From contig JAJEKV010000032.1 of the NCBI GenBank assembly GCA_021234155.1, forward strand, positions 6,482,736-6,546,735: a DNA stretch of 64,000 nt, read 5' to 3'. Position numbers and translations under genes: made by a program. The DNA is from Isoetes taiwanensis. Lineage: Eukaryota; Streptophyta; Lycopodiopsida; Isoetales; Isoetaceae. Under the pieces are notes generated by a model that did no database searches, had not been told where the DNA came from, and saw nothing but the letters and a program-made list of their open reading frames with translations. This document shows positions 1 through 11,145 of the stretch, in pieces. Positions within the stretch are counted from its first letter, which is position 1; every line of letters begins with the position of its first letter.

Positions 1-2609
1 AAAACTTGTCTCAAGGGTTTCCTAAATGGTCTTGTTGCTTAAGAAATGCTTCTGCAGAAACATGTCTGTTTGAACCATGTTCATCTCCAGCAACATATGT
101 TCTGCCTAGCGGTTCTTATATATTCAATGTAAGAGCTGTAAATGAAGATGGAGAAAATGGTCTTAGCAATCAAGTGGCCGAGGCAAGAATTATCATTGAT
201 ACAGTGGCACCTATATCTGAATTTCTTTCAGTTCCACCAAAAGTTTCTACGGCTCAAAGAGCAGAGTTTGTTTACAAGTCATCTGAAGAAGTTCTTCAAA
301 CCTGTATGTTCCAGAAAATTTCCGGATTTGACCAGATGGCACATTCAATTAATTGGGAAATTTGTTCAAGCCCAAAAGTGCAACATTTCTCTGGTGATGG
401 GTTTTATCAATTTGCTCTGCAAACAATTGATCTAGCTGGAAATGCTGGGCCTCTGCTAAAGTATGAGTTTTTGGTGGATGCACTACCACCTTTCATATCT
501 TCCTTTTCTGTGGTGCACAATGAGAGCAGTATCACGGCATACTTCATCGGGGAAGATGAGTATCCAGGATCAGGGATTTTATCATATCTTTGCTCCTTGT
601 CTGATATAGCTGGACAACATGTTAGCATCTGGTTCCCTTGCTTGAGTCCACTTGAGATGAGGAGCCTCTTTTGGGGAGATTACGTCTTCAAAGTGAAGGC
701 TATAGACAATGCTTACAACGAAGGGGAAGCAGCACTTTTTAGATTTTCTGTACCAAGAAGTAGCTCTATAGATTTATTAGATTTGGTCACTAATATAACG
801 AATTCGTGCCCAAATTCTTACTCTAGCAGAAAAGAGGCAGTCTTTCACTTCACAGGATTGCATAATACACCTAATGGGACCATCTTCCAATGTATTAACA
901 GTGTTAACGGTTCCGAAGCATGTAGCAGTCCTCAAAGAATGAATAACCTTGCGGATGGGGAATACTTTTTTAAAGTAAGAATGAAGAATTCGCTCAATTC
1001 TTATGGTCCTTGGTCTGGATGTAGCTGGCTTGTAGGTATGCAGATGGAAAATGACCTTCCTGCTCGATGTCTACTTTAAATTTTTAATTGTTTAAAATAT
1101 CGCTTTTGCATTTGCATATCGTATATTGAGAGGGCATTAAACTGAAAGATGGGAGTTATTCATTCTATTCTGTGAACATTTTGCAGATACTCAACCTCCG
1201 AAAACAGATATTTTGAGCAACATATCTATGATTGGCCCTTCAAAGAGTCCAACTTTCTTGATCATTTTCTATGCCAATGGCGGCTCTCCAATAACTTCCT
1301 ACAGATGCAAGATAGAGTTATTTGGTTTTCGAAATAAGGTATGGTTGTTCTGTAAGTTTATTGTTTCTGTATTTCCACAAGTTTGCACGTTCAGGTGTGG
1401 TCACAGCATTTATAATATATGTGTGTTCCTTCATTGTCTGGAGTAGTAGATCTGGATGAATGTGCGGTTATTCAGTTCATCTTCTTTAAACCCCCTCTGG
1501 CTCACACAGCAATTATAGTGTATGTGTGCCCTGAAATAAGCTATTTATTTTCATGGTAACGTGCCTTGTCTGTAGAAGTAAATCTGGATGGCATCTTCTG
1601 ATTGGCAATTGCCAAGTCCATGGACAATAGTTTGCAATTGTTCATTTATGTTCCTTGTAATGTCTCCAAACATTGAAAACATTTTCTTATGACTGTTTGT
1701 TTTTATCTTTTGTACCAGAAAATTAGCCATTATATCAACTCCACATGGTCAATTTGCAACCCCCGAATGTCATACGAACAACTTCCGAATGCTTTTTATC
1801 GATTTTCAGCTTCTTCAATTGATTTGGCTGAAAATGTTGATAACCAGCCTAGTGAAGTACTCTTTCTAGTAAATGATTGGATTATCCTTTCTAATCGATT
1901 TTCAAACTTCTCTGTTTACAATTCGACTGCATCATATCAGATATGTGATTTTCTAGGTAAGTAATACCACCTTCATAAATCTTAATCAATGGCATTTATG
2001 GGATGTACTAACTTGTATGCCACAGCAGATTTGTGTACCTTTGAGCCCTCAAAATATGGACATATTGTTGTGTCATCTAGTGGTGCTTATATTTTAATAT
2101 TCCCACGAAGTACTGCAAACAGTAATTATCAATTTGAAACAAAGGCACGGGCTTTCTATATTGACAATAAAAGTGCCTTGGCAAATGATGATGTGCATCA
2201 GAGGATACTATGTGCACCAGGTTCAGATGTTCTTGTTTTTAGTCCGGAGAATCTGGAGTTGGATGAATATACTGTTCTTATGCTTGCATATTCTCATTCT
2301 TCATCACACGAGAGGTATCCATCTCATAAACAAATGAAACTTAAGAGCATTGTTTGTCAATTCACATGAATATGAGAATAAGAAATCCATTTTACGTTCT
2401 TGACATTTTGATGAATATGATCGACAGCTTTCCTCTAATTATTGATGGAGGTAATGCGACAACAGTTGGAGATTGTGTTATCCTTTACACTCCTGATGTC
2501 CAATTTTCGTTATCATCAACATGGCAAGTACTGACCAATGAGGACGTTATGATTGACAGCTTCTATGTTTCAATTAAGGCCAAGGAGACCGGATCTTATA
2601 TGTTCGTGG
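1..2609 (+). CDS. Large Ig-like repeat protein, partial, five exons visible
   Basis: Proposed exons are 1-1035, 1187-1338, 1719-1956, 2026-2314 and 2428-2609. Every junction is GT-AG and codon phase is kept throughout. The frame is open at the window edge, so the true start lies to the left; the TTG at 6 is not convincing as a start. The product is a series of ~90-residue repeats, each with paired cysteines (for example C-S-S-P) and an aromatic motif like G-x-Y-x-F-x-V-R-A-x-D followed by D-x-x-P-P. This is the pattern of bacterial Ig-like or adhesin repeats, which also occur in algal and early-plant surface proteins. Exons 4 and 5 leave the repeat pattern and may begin another extracellular domain. 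Intron 3 is only 69 nt. Its acceptor is a NAGNAG (CAGCAG at 2023-2028), so one residue may be optional. A cell-surface role is inferred; no signal peptide or membrane segment is in view. Confidence 0.72.
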
Positions 2610-3711
2610 GTAAGTTGCAATCTTTGCATAGGCTATATTATTAATCTGTCTCTTAATCATTAGTTATTTTAGAACACGTACTAAGCTTCTGCGTTGCAAT
2701 CACACAAAGCTAGTAGCGTCTAGGATATGGAATATGTTTCTCTTTATAATATGCCTGGTTATTTACAAAGTGTAAAATGAAATGATATGAATTGGCCAAA
2801 TAGGCCAGGAGTTGGCATCACCTCATCTCTTAGGTACATTTGCTCCTTCCATGCGTCATCTTAAAGATTTGGTATGGTGTCTTAAATATTTTTTGGTTCA
2901 CCCTTTTATGTTCCCATGCCATAGGGGTGAACAATTATTCCTAAGAATTTGAAAGGATGATAATAATCCTTTCGAGATGCCATCTAGTATATTTTAAATA
3001 TACCTAGAAGCATCCTATATTAGACAAAAGAAGAAGAAGGCGATGTGTCATTCCAGACTCGTACCTCAGTATGTGGTTTGCAAATATCCTAAGTTTGCAA
3101 GGATAGCCACTAGCGTGTCATGATCTCCCAGGTAGGTTGATCCTAAGAGATGGGGCACAATAGTATGTGAATGGTGCAATTTGTACCATCGATTAGAAGC
3201 CTTTCTATTCAACATAGGGGATGCACACAAAGTGTGTTATACTATTTTGCCACTATTTATTATTTGAGAAAAAAAAGAGGAAAAAAAAAAGGGGGAAAAC
3301 TACAAAAAAGGGAAACAAAAACCATTGACCGGCTGTAACATGCTCTATAATAAACCAAAACAAAGCGAAATGTGCAAAAGTCAAAGATATGCTAGAGCCA
3401 GGGACCATAGAAGTTCTTAATTCTTAGCTTATCCTGTTTTTGTTCTAGCTCGCTAATCATCCTCCAATATACAAATCTTGCCCATTAACTTTGGATGAAA
3501 TATTCTAGTTCTGATTAAATTACATTTTCTGTAGGCTCAATGGTTAGGCAAGCATCAAGAGTAGTATAATGCCATGTCTATGTTTGTCCTTCATAAGGTG
3601 GCAATCTTCAAATTAACAACGTTCTAGCATTGTTTTATATTATTAGTGATGAGAAATTTTATGTTACTATGACCTCATATGACTATTTGACCTTGTGACA
3701 GAAATTCAAGG
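2610..3711. other. AT-rich sequence, no gene seen
   Basis: This is either a long intron of the Ig-like repeat gene, since exon 5 ends in a good GTAAGT donor, or its 3' flank. I saw no further exon that keeps the repeat pattern. There is a purine-rich A/G run at about 3266-3300. Confidence 0.4.
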
Positions 3712-4015
3712 AATCCTTACTGATATAGTTACAACCAATGGTGGAAAAAAAAAAGTTATAACATCAGTTTTTGTAGTGGTTCTGATGTCTGTAGCTCTTC
3801 AATTCCTCATTTCGTATTTGTAGATTTGTTTATATCATTGTATAATATCATCAATGTGAGCAATTTTGACAATTTGGCTTCATAAAGCCAATTTCTCAGA
3901 CTTTGTCTGTCAATGAAGAGGACGAAGAGATGTATATTATTGTACTAGACTTGTATCAAATGGTACAAGCTGTGCATTTGCGGGATTCATATTCAATAAT
4001 GACAATGATTTTTGA
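3712..4015. repeat. Dispersed repeat, copy A (empty site)
   Basis: It aligns by eye along its length with 39090-39625, sharing blocks such as TTACTGATATAGTTAC, TATCATTGTATAATATCATC and TGTCAATGAAGAGGA. Copy A lacks the 238-bp insertion present in the other copy, so it gives the pre-insertion sequence near 3888-3903. The repeat family is not recognised. Confidence 0.7.
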
Positions 4016-4399
4016 ACTATGTAATTCCTATAAGCAAGACGCTTTTTGAATTGAATAAAAACATGCTTATATTTTAGCATATTCTCTGTTTCGGTTGGGG
4101 GGTTGGGGGAAGGGGGATAGCATGTTTTTTCAGGAAAAAAAAAAAAAAAAAAAAAAAACCCAAACAAAGTAGCAGTAAGTAGGCTTGTGGTAAAGGGTCA
4201 TGGAATTTGAGGGAGTGAAGAAAATGAAAAATGGTACGACACATGAAGGAGAACAAAGAATGGGAGCATAAAAAATAGGATGTCACGGAGGTATATTATC
4301 AGCGAAATTGTTGGATACATTTTCACCTACTTTCAAAAACTTTATACCCTTATAGTGAGCGATAAAGTACAAATAACCACATTCCAAATAATTATCTAA
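4016..4399. other. Intergenic, with a G-rich block and a long A run
   Basis: A G-rich stretch at 4094-4118 is followed by about 24 A residues at 4136-4159. The A run could be the tail of an old retroposed copy, but no coding sequence is recognisable upstream. Confidence 0.35.
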
Positions 4400-4531
4400 T
4401 TAACACTGGAGTTGTCAGGCAATGGACCAAAAATGGTGCATTTGCATTGTTCACTTTAAAATTCATATAAAATCAATGGCTCAAAATTTAACAAAATCCT
4501 TCCTAGAAATTCATATATGGCAGTCATATAT

Positions 4532-4587
4532 AATAATAATAATAATAATGGGTTTTAACGTCCACGGGAAGCCGAAGCTTATGGGAC
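4532..4587 (-). mobile_element. 56-bp solo LINE 3' end with perfect 14-bp target duplication
   Basis: The 14-bp sequence TGGCAGTCATATAT occurs at 4518-4531 and again at 4588-4601. Read on the minus strand, the insert is GTCCCATAAGC, then a block ending in CCGTGGACGTTAAAACCC, then an (ATT)n tail. This matches the 3' end of the LINE families elsewhere in the window, so it is an extreme 5' truncation product of target-primed reverse transcription, or a SINE using that tail. Confidence 0.85.
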
Positions 4588-4602
4588 TGGCAGTCATATA
4601 TG

Positions 4603-7286
4603 GAAGTGGGATGAGCACAGGGCAAATGGGAATGGGGATGCGCTCAATGACATAATAGTGAAAGTGGCATTAGAAAGGGAAACAATGCCTTCAAGGCCTC
4701 AATCTGGTACGACAATGAATGCAGGGAACAGAAAAGGAAAGTCAAGGCGCTCAGAGGCAAGGAAATATATCAGAATGAAAGAGCGACATATCTGAGGTTA
4801 CTGAAAGCAAAGAGAAATAAAAACCTGATGCAACACCAATGGGGACTGGCCAAGCTAATCAAAAAACAACCCCGCAAATTCTGGGGTGGATTTAAAGATA
4901 CAGATACAGATATTATTTTTACGTCATGCCACAGGGCAGCATCCATATAGGACATATGACGGACCAGGGGAATAGGGGAAGTGAAAACACACAAGGTGAC
5001 ATTGGAACAGCCGGATGGGAGAATTATCTTGAAAAATTATATAAGACAGGGGCATCTCCGGCACCAATACCGGAGCTGCAGATGATGGATCGACCGTGTT
5101 TCAATATACAGGAAGTGATGATAGCGCTAAATGGGATGGCCAATAACAAAGCCCCAGACTTATATGGATTAACTGTGGAAGTATTAAAATGTGCAGATAC
5201 CATGATAGGGAAATAGGTGACAGATATATTCAATGGTATAATACACACAGGGCTCCCGGACAGATGGACGTACAACAGGGTCATACCCCTACACAAAGGG
5301 GGGAGTAAACAGGAACCTGGAAACTACAGGACAATAATGGTAAGCTCCATTTTCGCAAAGTGGTACGGGAAGGTCCTAGACAATAAATTAAAGCAATGGG
5401 CGAGACAGGAATTTGAGAGCTGAGTAAGCGGCGGGTTTTCGCACGAGAACACTCAACAACGGACCACCTAGTAACCCTCCCGGGATAATCGGGATAGAGC
5501 ACAATAGAGGCCACGGGGAAGAAAGTAATATCTTTGTTTTGTGGACTTCGTGAAAGGCTTTTGACACGGTACTAAGGGAAAAGCTCATACAGAGGCTCAT
5601 AGACATGCAGGCACCGAGAGACATGGTAGGGGCAATTGCAAGATTATACTACAATGTATATGCAAAAATAGAAGAAGAAGGAAAGGCAATAAACTGCGAC
5701 ACGGGAGTCAAACAGGGATGTCCTTTATCCCCAACATTGTTTGGAATATACATAGATGCCCTACAGGATTTCATAGCGGAACAACAAGGGGATGTGGACG
5801 CTCCCATACTCGGGGAAACCAAGGTACCTATCCATGTTATATGCTGATGATTTGGGCATGATGGCCACAAAGAACAAGGGAATGCACAGGCTGCTGAAAC
5901 TACTAGAGACCTTCTGTGAAAAGACAGGGCTAACAGTGAATCTTACAAAAACCAAAATAGTCTTTTTTGGTAACAGGAACAATCACAAGCCGTTCAAATA
6001 TCTGGGGACAGAATTAGAAGAAGCAACAGAGTACAAATACCTAGGGTATGATACACACGGCACAGGGAAGTGGGCGAAAGGGACAGATGCTAGATTCCAA
6101 TCAGCCATTAGGAGCTACTACAACATGAAAAACTTCTGCAATAGAAACAGAATAATAGACTGGGAAATCAAATGCTACCTATTTAGTGCAGTAGTCGTCA
6201 CAACGCAGCTATATGGGGCGGAAGCTTGGGGACCGGGGCTAACAGACAAGAAATGGAAAAAGCAAGAAGGTATTTTCAGACAGCTGCATAAACAGGAATT
6301 CAAACTAAGAGCAAACACACCGCTGACAGCCATAATATATGAGACAGGTCAGAAACCTATGGAGGTGAGAGCATGGGAAAAGACCATCAGATACATCATA
6401 AGGAATAATGCAGGCGGGAAGTTAGAGAAATTAGCGAGCATCGCGATCAACGAATCAGCAAAGTCACACATCACCGCGAGCAACGGATGGTTCAGGGATG
6501 TAGCAATATGGACCAGAGAAATGGGGATGAATCTGAGCGAACTGATCGATGAAGGCCAAGGGAATGAGGACTGGGCAAGCAAAGCTACGCGAGCATGGTT
6601 GCAAAAACACATAGGACCTAAAACACTCTGGCTTATGACAGTCTTCAATCCAGAGCGGATGATAGGGCAACAGATGTACCAAGATAACATGCTTGGAAAA
6701 CGGAGAAGAGACATCCTAGCAAAATTTAGGATGGGGTGCCATGATCTAAGAATTGAAAAGGACAGGTGGAGGAAAATAGAAAAACACGACAGAATATGCA
6801 GAATTTGTGACAGAAGGGAAGTGGAGGACGAAAACCACATGCTCAATGAGTGCCCAACATACAGAGACATCAGGGACAAGTACAGAAAAGTAAGATGGGG
6901 ACAACCAGTACATGCCATGATGGCAAGGACAGAAACAATGAGAGATCTGGCAGATGCAATACGAGAGATGCTGACCAGACACCGGGAAGCACACGAACAA
7001 AAAGGGCTTACGATATGAGTCGCTCAAGAGGCCAATCATAGATGCCCATTTAATGTACAACTTAAAGCTGTTTGATATAGACGCATACCTGCACGGCCTA
7101 GATGCCGGAACAAAGTAGGGTGCCGGCATTAATAGAAAAAAGTGAGCCTTCAGAAAAGGCTACAATAAAACAACGTGATGAGCTAGTAGCCCCCGTCAGG
7201 GAGCTCGCCCATGCTACACAAGTCCAGTGGCCTCAGGGCACAAGGGACAATAATGTATTCTATTCTATTCTATTCTATTCTATTCC
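4603..7286 (+). mobile_element. Non-LTR retrotransposon (LINE A), 5'-truncated, (TTCTA)n tail
   Basis: The element lies inside TTAA-element copy 1: the AT-rich sequence on both sides continues as in copy 2. It lacks the endonuclease and starts in the linker before the reverse transcriptase. The 3' end is a TTCTA microsatellite at about 7257-7285 instead of poly(A). A short CATATA occurs at both edges and may be the target duplication. The left boundary is placed from the flanking repeat. Confidence 0.75.
4680..7018 (+). pseudogene. LINE A reverse transcriptase polyprotein, broken
   Basis: The linker segment (W-Y-D-N-E-C, P-R-K-F-W) is followed by the reverse transcriptase. Visible blocks are a V-I-P-L-H-K-G-G segment with N-Y-R-T-I-M-V-S-S, then K-Q-G-C-P-L-S-P-T-L-F, then the catalytic L-Y-A-D-D at about 5839. 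A C-terminal zinc motif, C-R-I-C...H-M-L-N-E-C, lies near 6798-6857. The last ~400 codons (5792-7018) are open. The front part has an in-frame TAG near 5214, a TGA near 5421 and at least one frame change, so it cannot make a full protein. The family resembles LINE B-E but is a distinct, more diverged lineage. Confidence 0.82.
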
Positions 7287-8119
7287 ATATAAACAACACT
7301 TAAAAATCTATGTATCTCAAGTTATGCTTATGTGAATCCAAGGGGGTCATGCCAAGACTGCCTTCTATTTACATAAGGTAAAACTGTCCTAATGAAGCAA
7401 TTTTTTTTTGAATTTTTTCAGTATTTTCTTATTTTTCTATGCAAGTTAGAGAATACAATATAAAAAACTGCACCTCATTTCGAGGTATGAGAAGGAAGAT
7501 AGAGTTCTTCGAAGATGACATGGTCAAAACTGTTTTCTGTCTTCTATGGACCAATCATGGTTCCCGGAAGGCTGTTCTCGAATCAAATCTCTAACTTTTT
7601 CCAATAAATGAAGTTTGGCTTGGAATTTGGAATATGAGTAGTTAACAAGTTGTTTCATCCAAGAAAAATATTTATTGGTCTTGATTTCTATGTTTTGGTT
7701 TTTTTATACAATTTTTAATACGATCGACTAATAATTTATGTCTATATTGAAGAAGAAAAAGAAGAATAATTCAAGTTTGTCCTTCAAAAAATTATAATAT
7801 GAAAGCTTATAACAATATGAGACAAATGCAAAAAAAAAAGCACACAAAACGAGCATAGCACTTGTTCTCAAAAAATCAAGAAAGAATTTTGTTCTGAGAC
7901 CATTATTGGTCCACAGTTTGTTTAAAATTCAAGAACTTCCAAATGTTAATTGATTGCAATGTGAATTTTTAGAAATGAGTAGTTCATGAGTTACTCTATT
8001 CATTAAAAATATGTAATGCACGTATTTTGGTGTTTGGATTAAGCATTTTAGCATCAGCTTCAAATTATTTGCTAAATTACGTCTTTCATGAATTTTGAAG
8101 CATATGCTTTGAGTTGTGC
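7287..8119. other. Interior of TTAA element copy 1
   Basis: This AT-rich sequence is the reverse complement of the copy 2 segments on either side of LINE D (about 34200-34613 and 36730-36940). It shares blocks such as AGTTAGAGATTTGATT and GACCCCCTTG. No gene is seen. Confidence 0.6.
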
Positions 8120-9483
8120 TCTCAGTCAATTCTGTGACATAGCAGGAATGACAGTCAACTAGCAGAAAACCAAGCTGTTGCCAATCCTGTCTGCGCAGCA
8201 TGATATCCCAGACTTCTATTACAGAGGACAAAGGATGGAAGTTGTAAGGACCTTTAAGTATCTGGGAATCGATTTCTCTGCTAATATACTATGGGATGAC
8301 TGTGTAGAAAGAAGGGTCAGCGCGGGATGGAAAGCCCTGTATGCAATGCAGAATAGCTGTTACAGAATAGATCTCTGCGATTGGGCACGCAAAGCACACC
8401 TGTTCCGAGCACTCGTGGAACCAGTATTGCTGTATGGGGTAGAGGTCTGGGGGCCAGCGGTTAGCAAGGGTACTTGGGATAAGCTAGAGAGAGGTACAGA
8501 AGGCTTTCCTGACATACAGCCTAGGCGTCAAGGACACGGTGCCTTACCCGATTTTGCTGTATGAGACGGGCTTTTGGCCCCTGCAGCATTCTGCTATGCG
8601 CAGGCACCTTGCGTATTTTCATAAGGTTGACAGAGTGGGTGCACAACGTCTTCCTCCCCGGGCTCTGTTATTGGCACAAGGGCCACAACGTCTGAAGAGA
8701 GTGTGGCAGGAGCATTGTAGGGGATGGTTCGCAAGATGGTCCATAGACTATCAACACATTATGGATATGTCGGATATCGCGGAGCAGGAGCTGCATTTGA
8801 ATGAGCGCTTTGCTGCCTCTCTGTGACATGCGTCCACTCTTGCAAAGCCCAAAACAGAGCACTACCACACGCAGGTCAATCCGTCGCTTGAACACGGCCC
8901 CCACCAGTATCTGAAGGCACACATCTCTACCAAGAAACGGAGAGCTATAGCTGCAATAAGGACAGGGTCCCACCATCTCAGAATTGAGACAGGCCGCTGG
9001 GGTACGGATGGAGGGCAGGGAATCCCCCGGCATGAGAGATTATGCCAGTGCTGTCACATGCAGATAGTAGAAGATGAACACCATGCTCTACAGGAATGCC
9101 CAGCATATGCACACATCCGAGCAGCTCATGCCGATCTCAGATGCTCTGAGATAGCAATTCATCAACTGCTGGCTTCGCCAATGGTGGCACGTCTCGCGTC
9201 CTACATTCTGCAAATCTCCACCGTCAGGGAGTCCCTCACAGCACAGGGAATTTGAGCGCCCAGATAGGGCCTCTCAACGCCTACTACAAGGGTTTTTCCT
9301 CCCACATGGGGGGTTTTTTCATCCTAGCGGTAGAGACACATTGTACAGGGTTTCTGTTGTTTTCTTTTGTGATTGGAAATTTTCCACTACATTGTATCAC
9401 CGTCCGTGTCATAGGCCAGTTGGCCTCCGTGGACATTAAAATATCCTCCCTCCCTCCCTCCCTCCCTCCCTCCCTCCCTCCTT
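8120..9483 (+). mobile_element. Non-LTR retrotransposon (LINE B), 5'-truncated, (TCCC)n tail
   Basis: It begins within the reverse transcriptase just after the catalytic region and runs through the C-terminal zinc domain into a 3' UTR. That UTR holds a CCTCCC/GGGGGG hairpin (9290-9320), a conserved block ending GGCCTCCGTGGACATTAAAA, and a TCCC microsatellite at about 9447-9481. It matches LINE C (58677-61567) closely at the protein level over the whole overlap. LINE C lacks the final block and tail, so LINE B shows what the full 3' end looks like. No clear target duplication was found. Confidence 0.8.
8178..9255 (+). pseudogene. LINE B reverse transcriptase C-terminal part, frameshifted
   Basis: The post-catalytic thumb region (Y-L-G-I-D-F-S-A-N; L-L-Y-G-V-E-V-W-G-P) is followed by the zinc motif C-Q-C-C...H-H-A-L-Q-E-C. 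The frame is broken near 8500, where the sequence shifts relative to LINE C, and there is a TGA near 8824-8826. A stop also replaces a leucine codon just upstream. The fragment is non-functional, but its close match to LINE C suggests a fairly recent insertion. Confidence 0.8.
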
Positions 9484-11060
9484 CCTAAAATATAACAATC
9501 TGCAATACCAATGCAATAAGAACGAAGGAATACTATTAAATGCTATTATAATAAAAAAAAGTAAAGATAATCTGCTATGACCACGATTATTACTGGTTCA
9601 AATGGCTTAGGCCCATTATAAAACCAAGAGTGTCACCATTTTAATCCATATTGATCTCAATTTCAGAACATAAGACACATGCATAGTACTCTAATTGATA
9701 ATATTAGTTGATTGTGGAATTGCCTCATTAGGTGTAATCTTAACGCATAAGCAAATTGAATCTATGAGGATTTCTACTCATCTCTTATGCTATAGAAGAT
9801 AAGAATTTATCATTATCATTGTATAGCTGACAAATGAATAATAAATATGGTTATTTATAATATTTAGAAAGATGATATTAGATAGCAATTTGTTTAATTA
9901 TGGACCATAAATAGTCAATGGCCATTTGTACTCAACTCTTGCATATAGCAAAATATTTTAACATGAAATTAAAGATCTATATTACCAAGGAAAGCTTGCA
10001 TCCATAAAAAAATATAGCTCATATCATGAAAGATGATCTACATGCATTATTAACCTACAATATTTCTGGCCGCAAACACAATAGCAAGTTTATGATAGCA
10101 AGAGAGAAGTAAATTTCTTTGTATTTTTTGCAACATATGACATCAAGAACCTCTATGCACATGTGTTATCATATGTGAGTTGAAAAAGAGCGTTATCTTG
10201 ATTAAATAATTCAAATTTTGACAAGTCTAAGTATTGACCATTAATGGTCTATGGATATTTATATTTAAATCTTGCAACTACTACATCATTTTGACATGAA
10301 ATTTGAGATCTATGTTGCTAATGAAGGCTTGCATTCATTAAAAATATAGCATTTCCTAAAAGATGAACTTATATATACAATTAGCATACTTAAACTCCAA
10401 TATCGTGTAGTCACAAACACAACCAAACTTAGAGAATGCATGATTAGCTACTAGATATAGGTTGATAAAGTTATAATCTGCGAAGATATAAGTGTAGTGC
10501 ATAGCGTACATCTTTAGTTACCCTTCTAAAGATGATATACGAGTTTTATTAAATCATTTTAGATTTATTTTTGTCCTGAATTCTATATAAGAGATTCTTT
10601 AGTCAACATTGAAATTATTATAACTTATGAATGCTTCAAAAAAACATCGAACTATAGCTCTTAGAATCAACAACTTATGGCCACAAGAATTAGGCCAAAA
10701 CTTGTAATAATAAGAGGGAAATAATTCATACCCTCAAACGACCCTTTTGAGCAAATTGGGTATGGCGACTTCATCTAATGTCATATAATAGTGAAAAAAC
10801 TTGGAAACATGCAAATTAATATGTTTTATTATAAAAAGCCATTTGCTTTTGATTTTAGCAAGGTTTGGACCCTTTATGCTAGAAAACACGAAGAATGCAG
10901 TTCTGGACTAGTACGAAAACTGCTAAATTGTATGAGGTTTGGACAATCACCACAAGATATGGGTGAATCCATTGGTCATGAAATTCTTGTAGATCATAAA
11001 GAATCAAGTGAAGATTCAAAAGGTGGTGGTAGATTGCAAAATGGAGAAGTTCATCTCTAG
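9484..11060. other. Interior of TTAA element copy 1, no transposase
   Basis: It aligns in reverse complement with about 32360-34200. An open stretch at 10791-11060 (89 codons) has no recognisable domain and is not kept open in copy 2, so I do not call it a gene. Confidence 0.55.
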
Positions 11061-11145
11061 ATATATGGGTTTAAGTGGCAGAGGTACGATGGACCAACTT
11101 TAGTCCATGGACCGCAGATGGTCCAGTGGACAACTCTAGTTTTAA

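Larger units (their letters stand above)
4404..11141 (-). mobile_element. TTAA-flanked AT-rich DNA element, copy 1, interrupted by LINEs
   Basis: The ends read TTAA|CACTGGAGTTGTC at 4400 and GACAACTCTAGTT|TTAA at 11145, giving inverted termini and a TTAA target duplication. Without its insertions (4532-4587, LINE A, LINE B) about 2.6 kb remain. These align in reverse complement with copy 2 at 32293-37067 without its own LINE. TTAA duplication is the mark of the piggyBac and Kolobok superfamilies. No transposase is visible, so this looks non-autonomous. The right terminus differs by one base from the other three ends. Confidence 0.72.

Noticed and set aside
4083-4160. Processed pseudogene with poly(A)
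   Set aside because: A long A run is present but no coding sequence or target duplication could be recognised.
6349-6918. 189-codon minus-strand frame
   Set aside because: Antisense shadow of the LINE A reverse transcriptase C-terminus.
9447-9481. TCCC repeat as an independent microsatellite
   Set aside because: It is the 3' tail of LINE B, given its position after the conserved 3' module.
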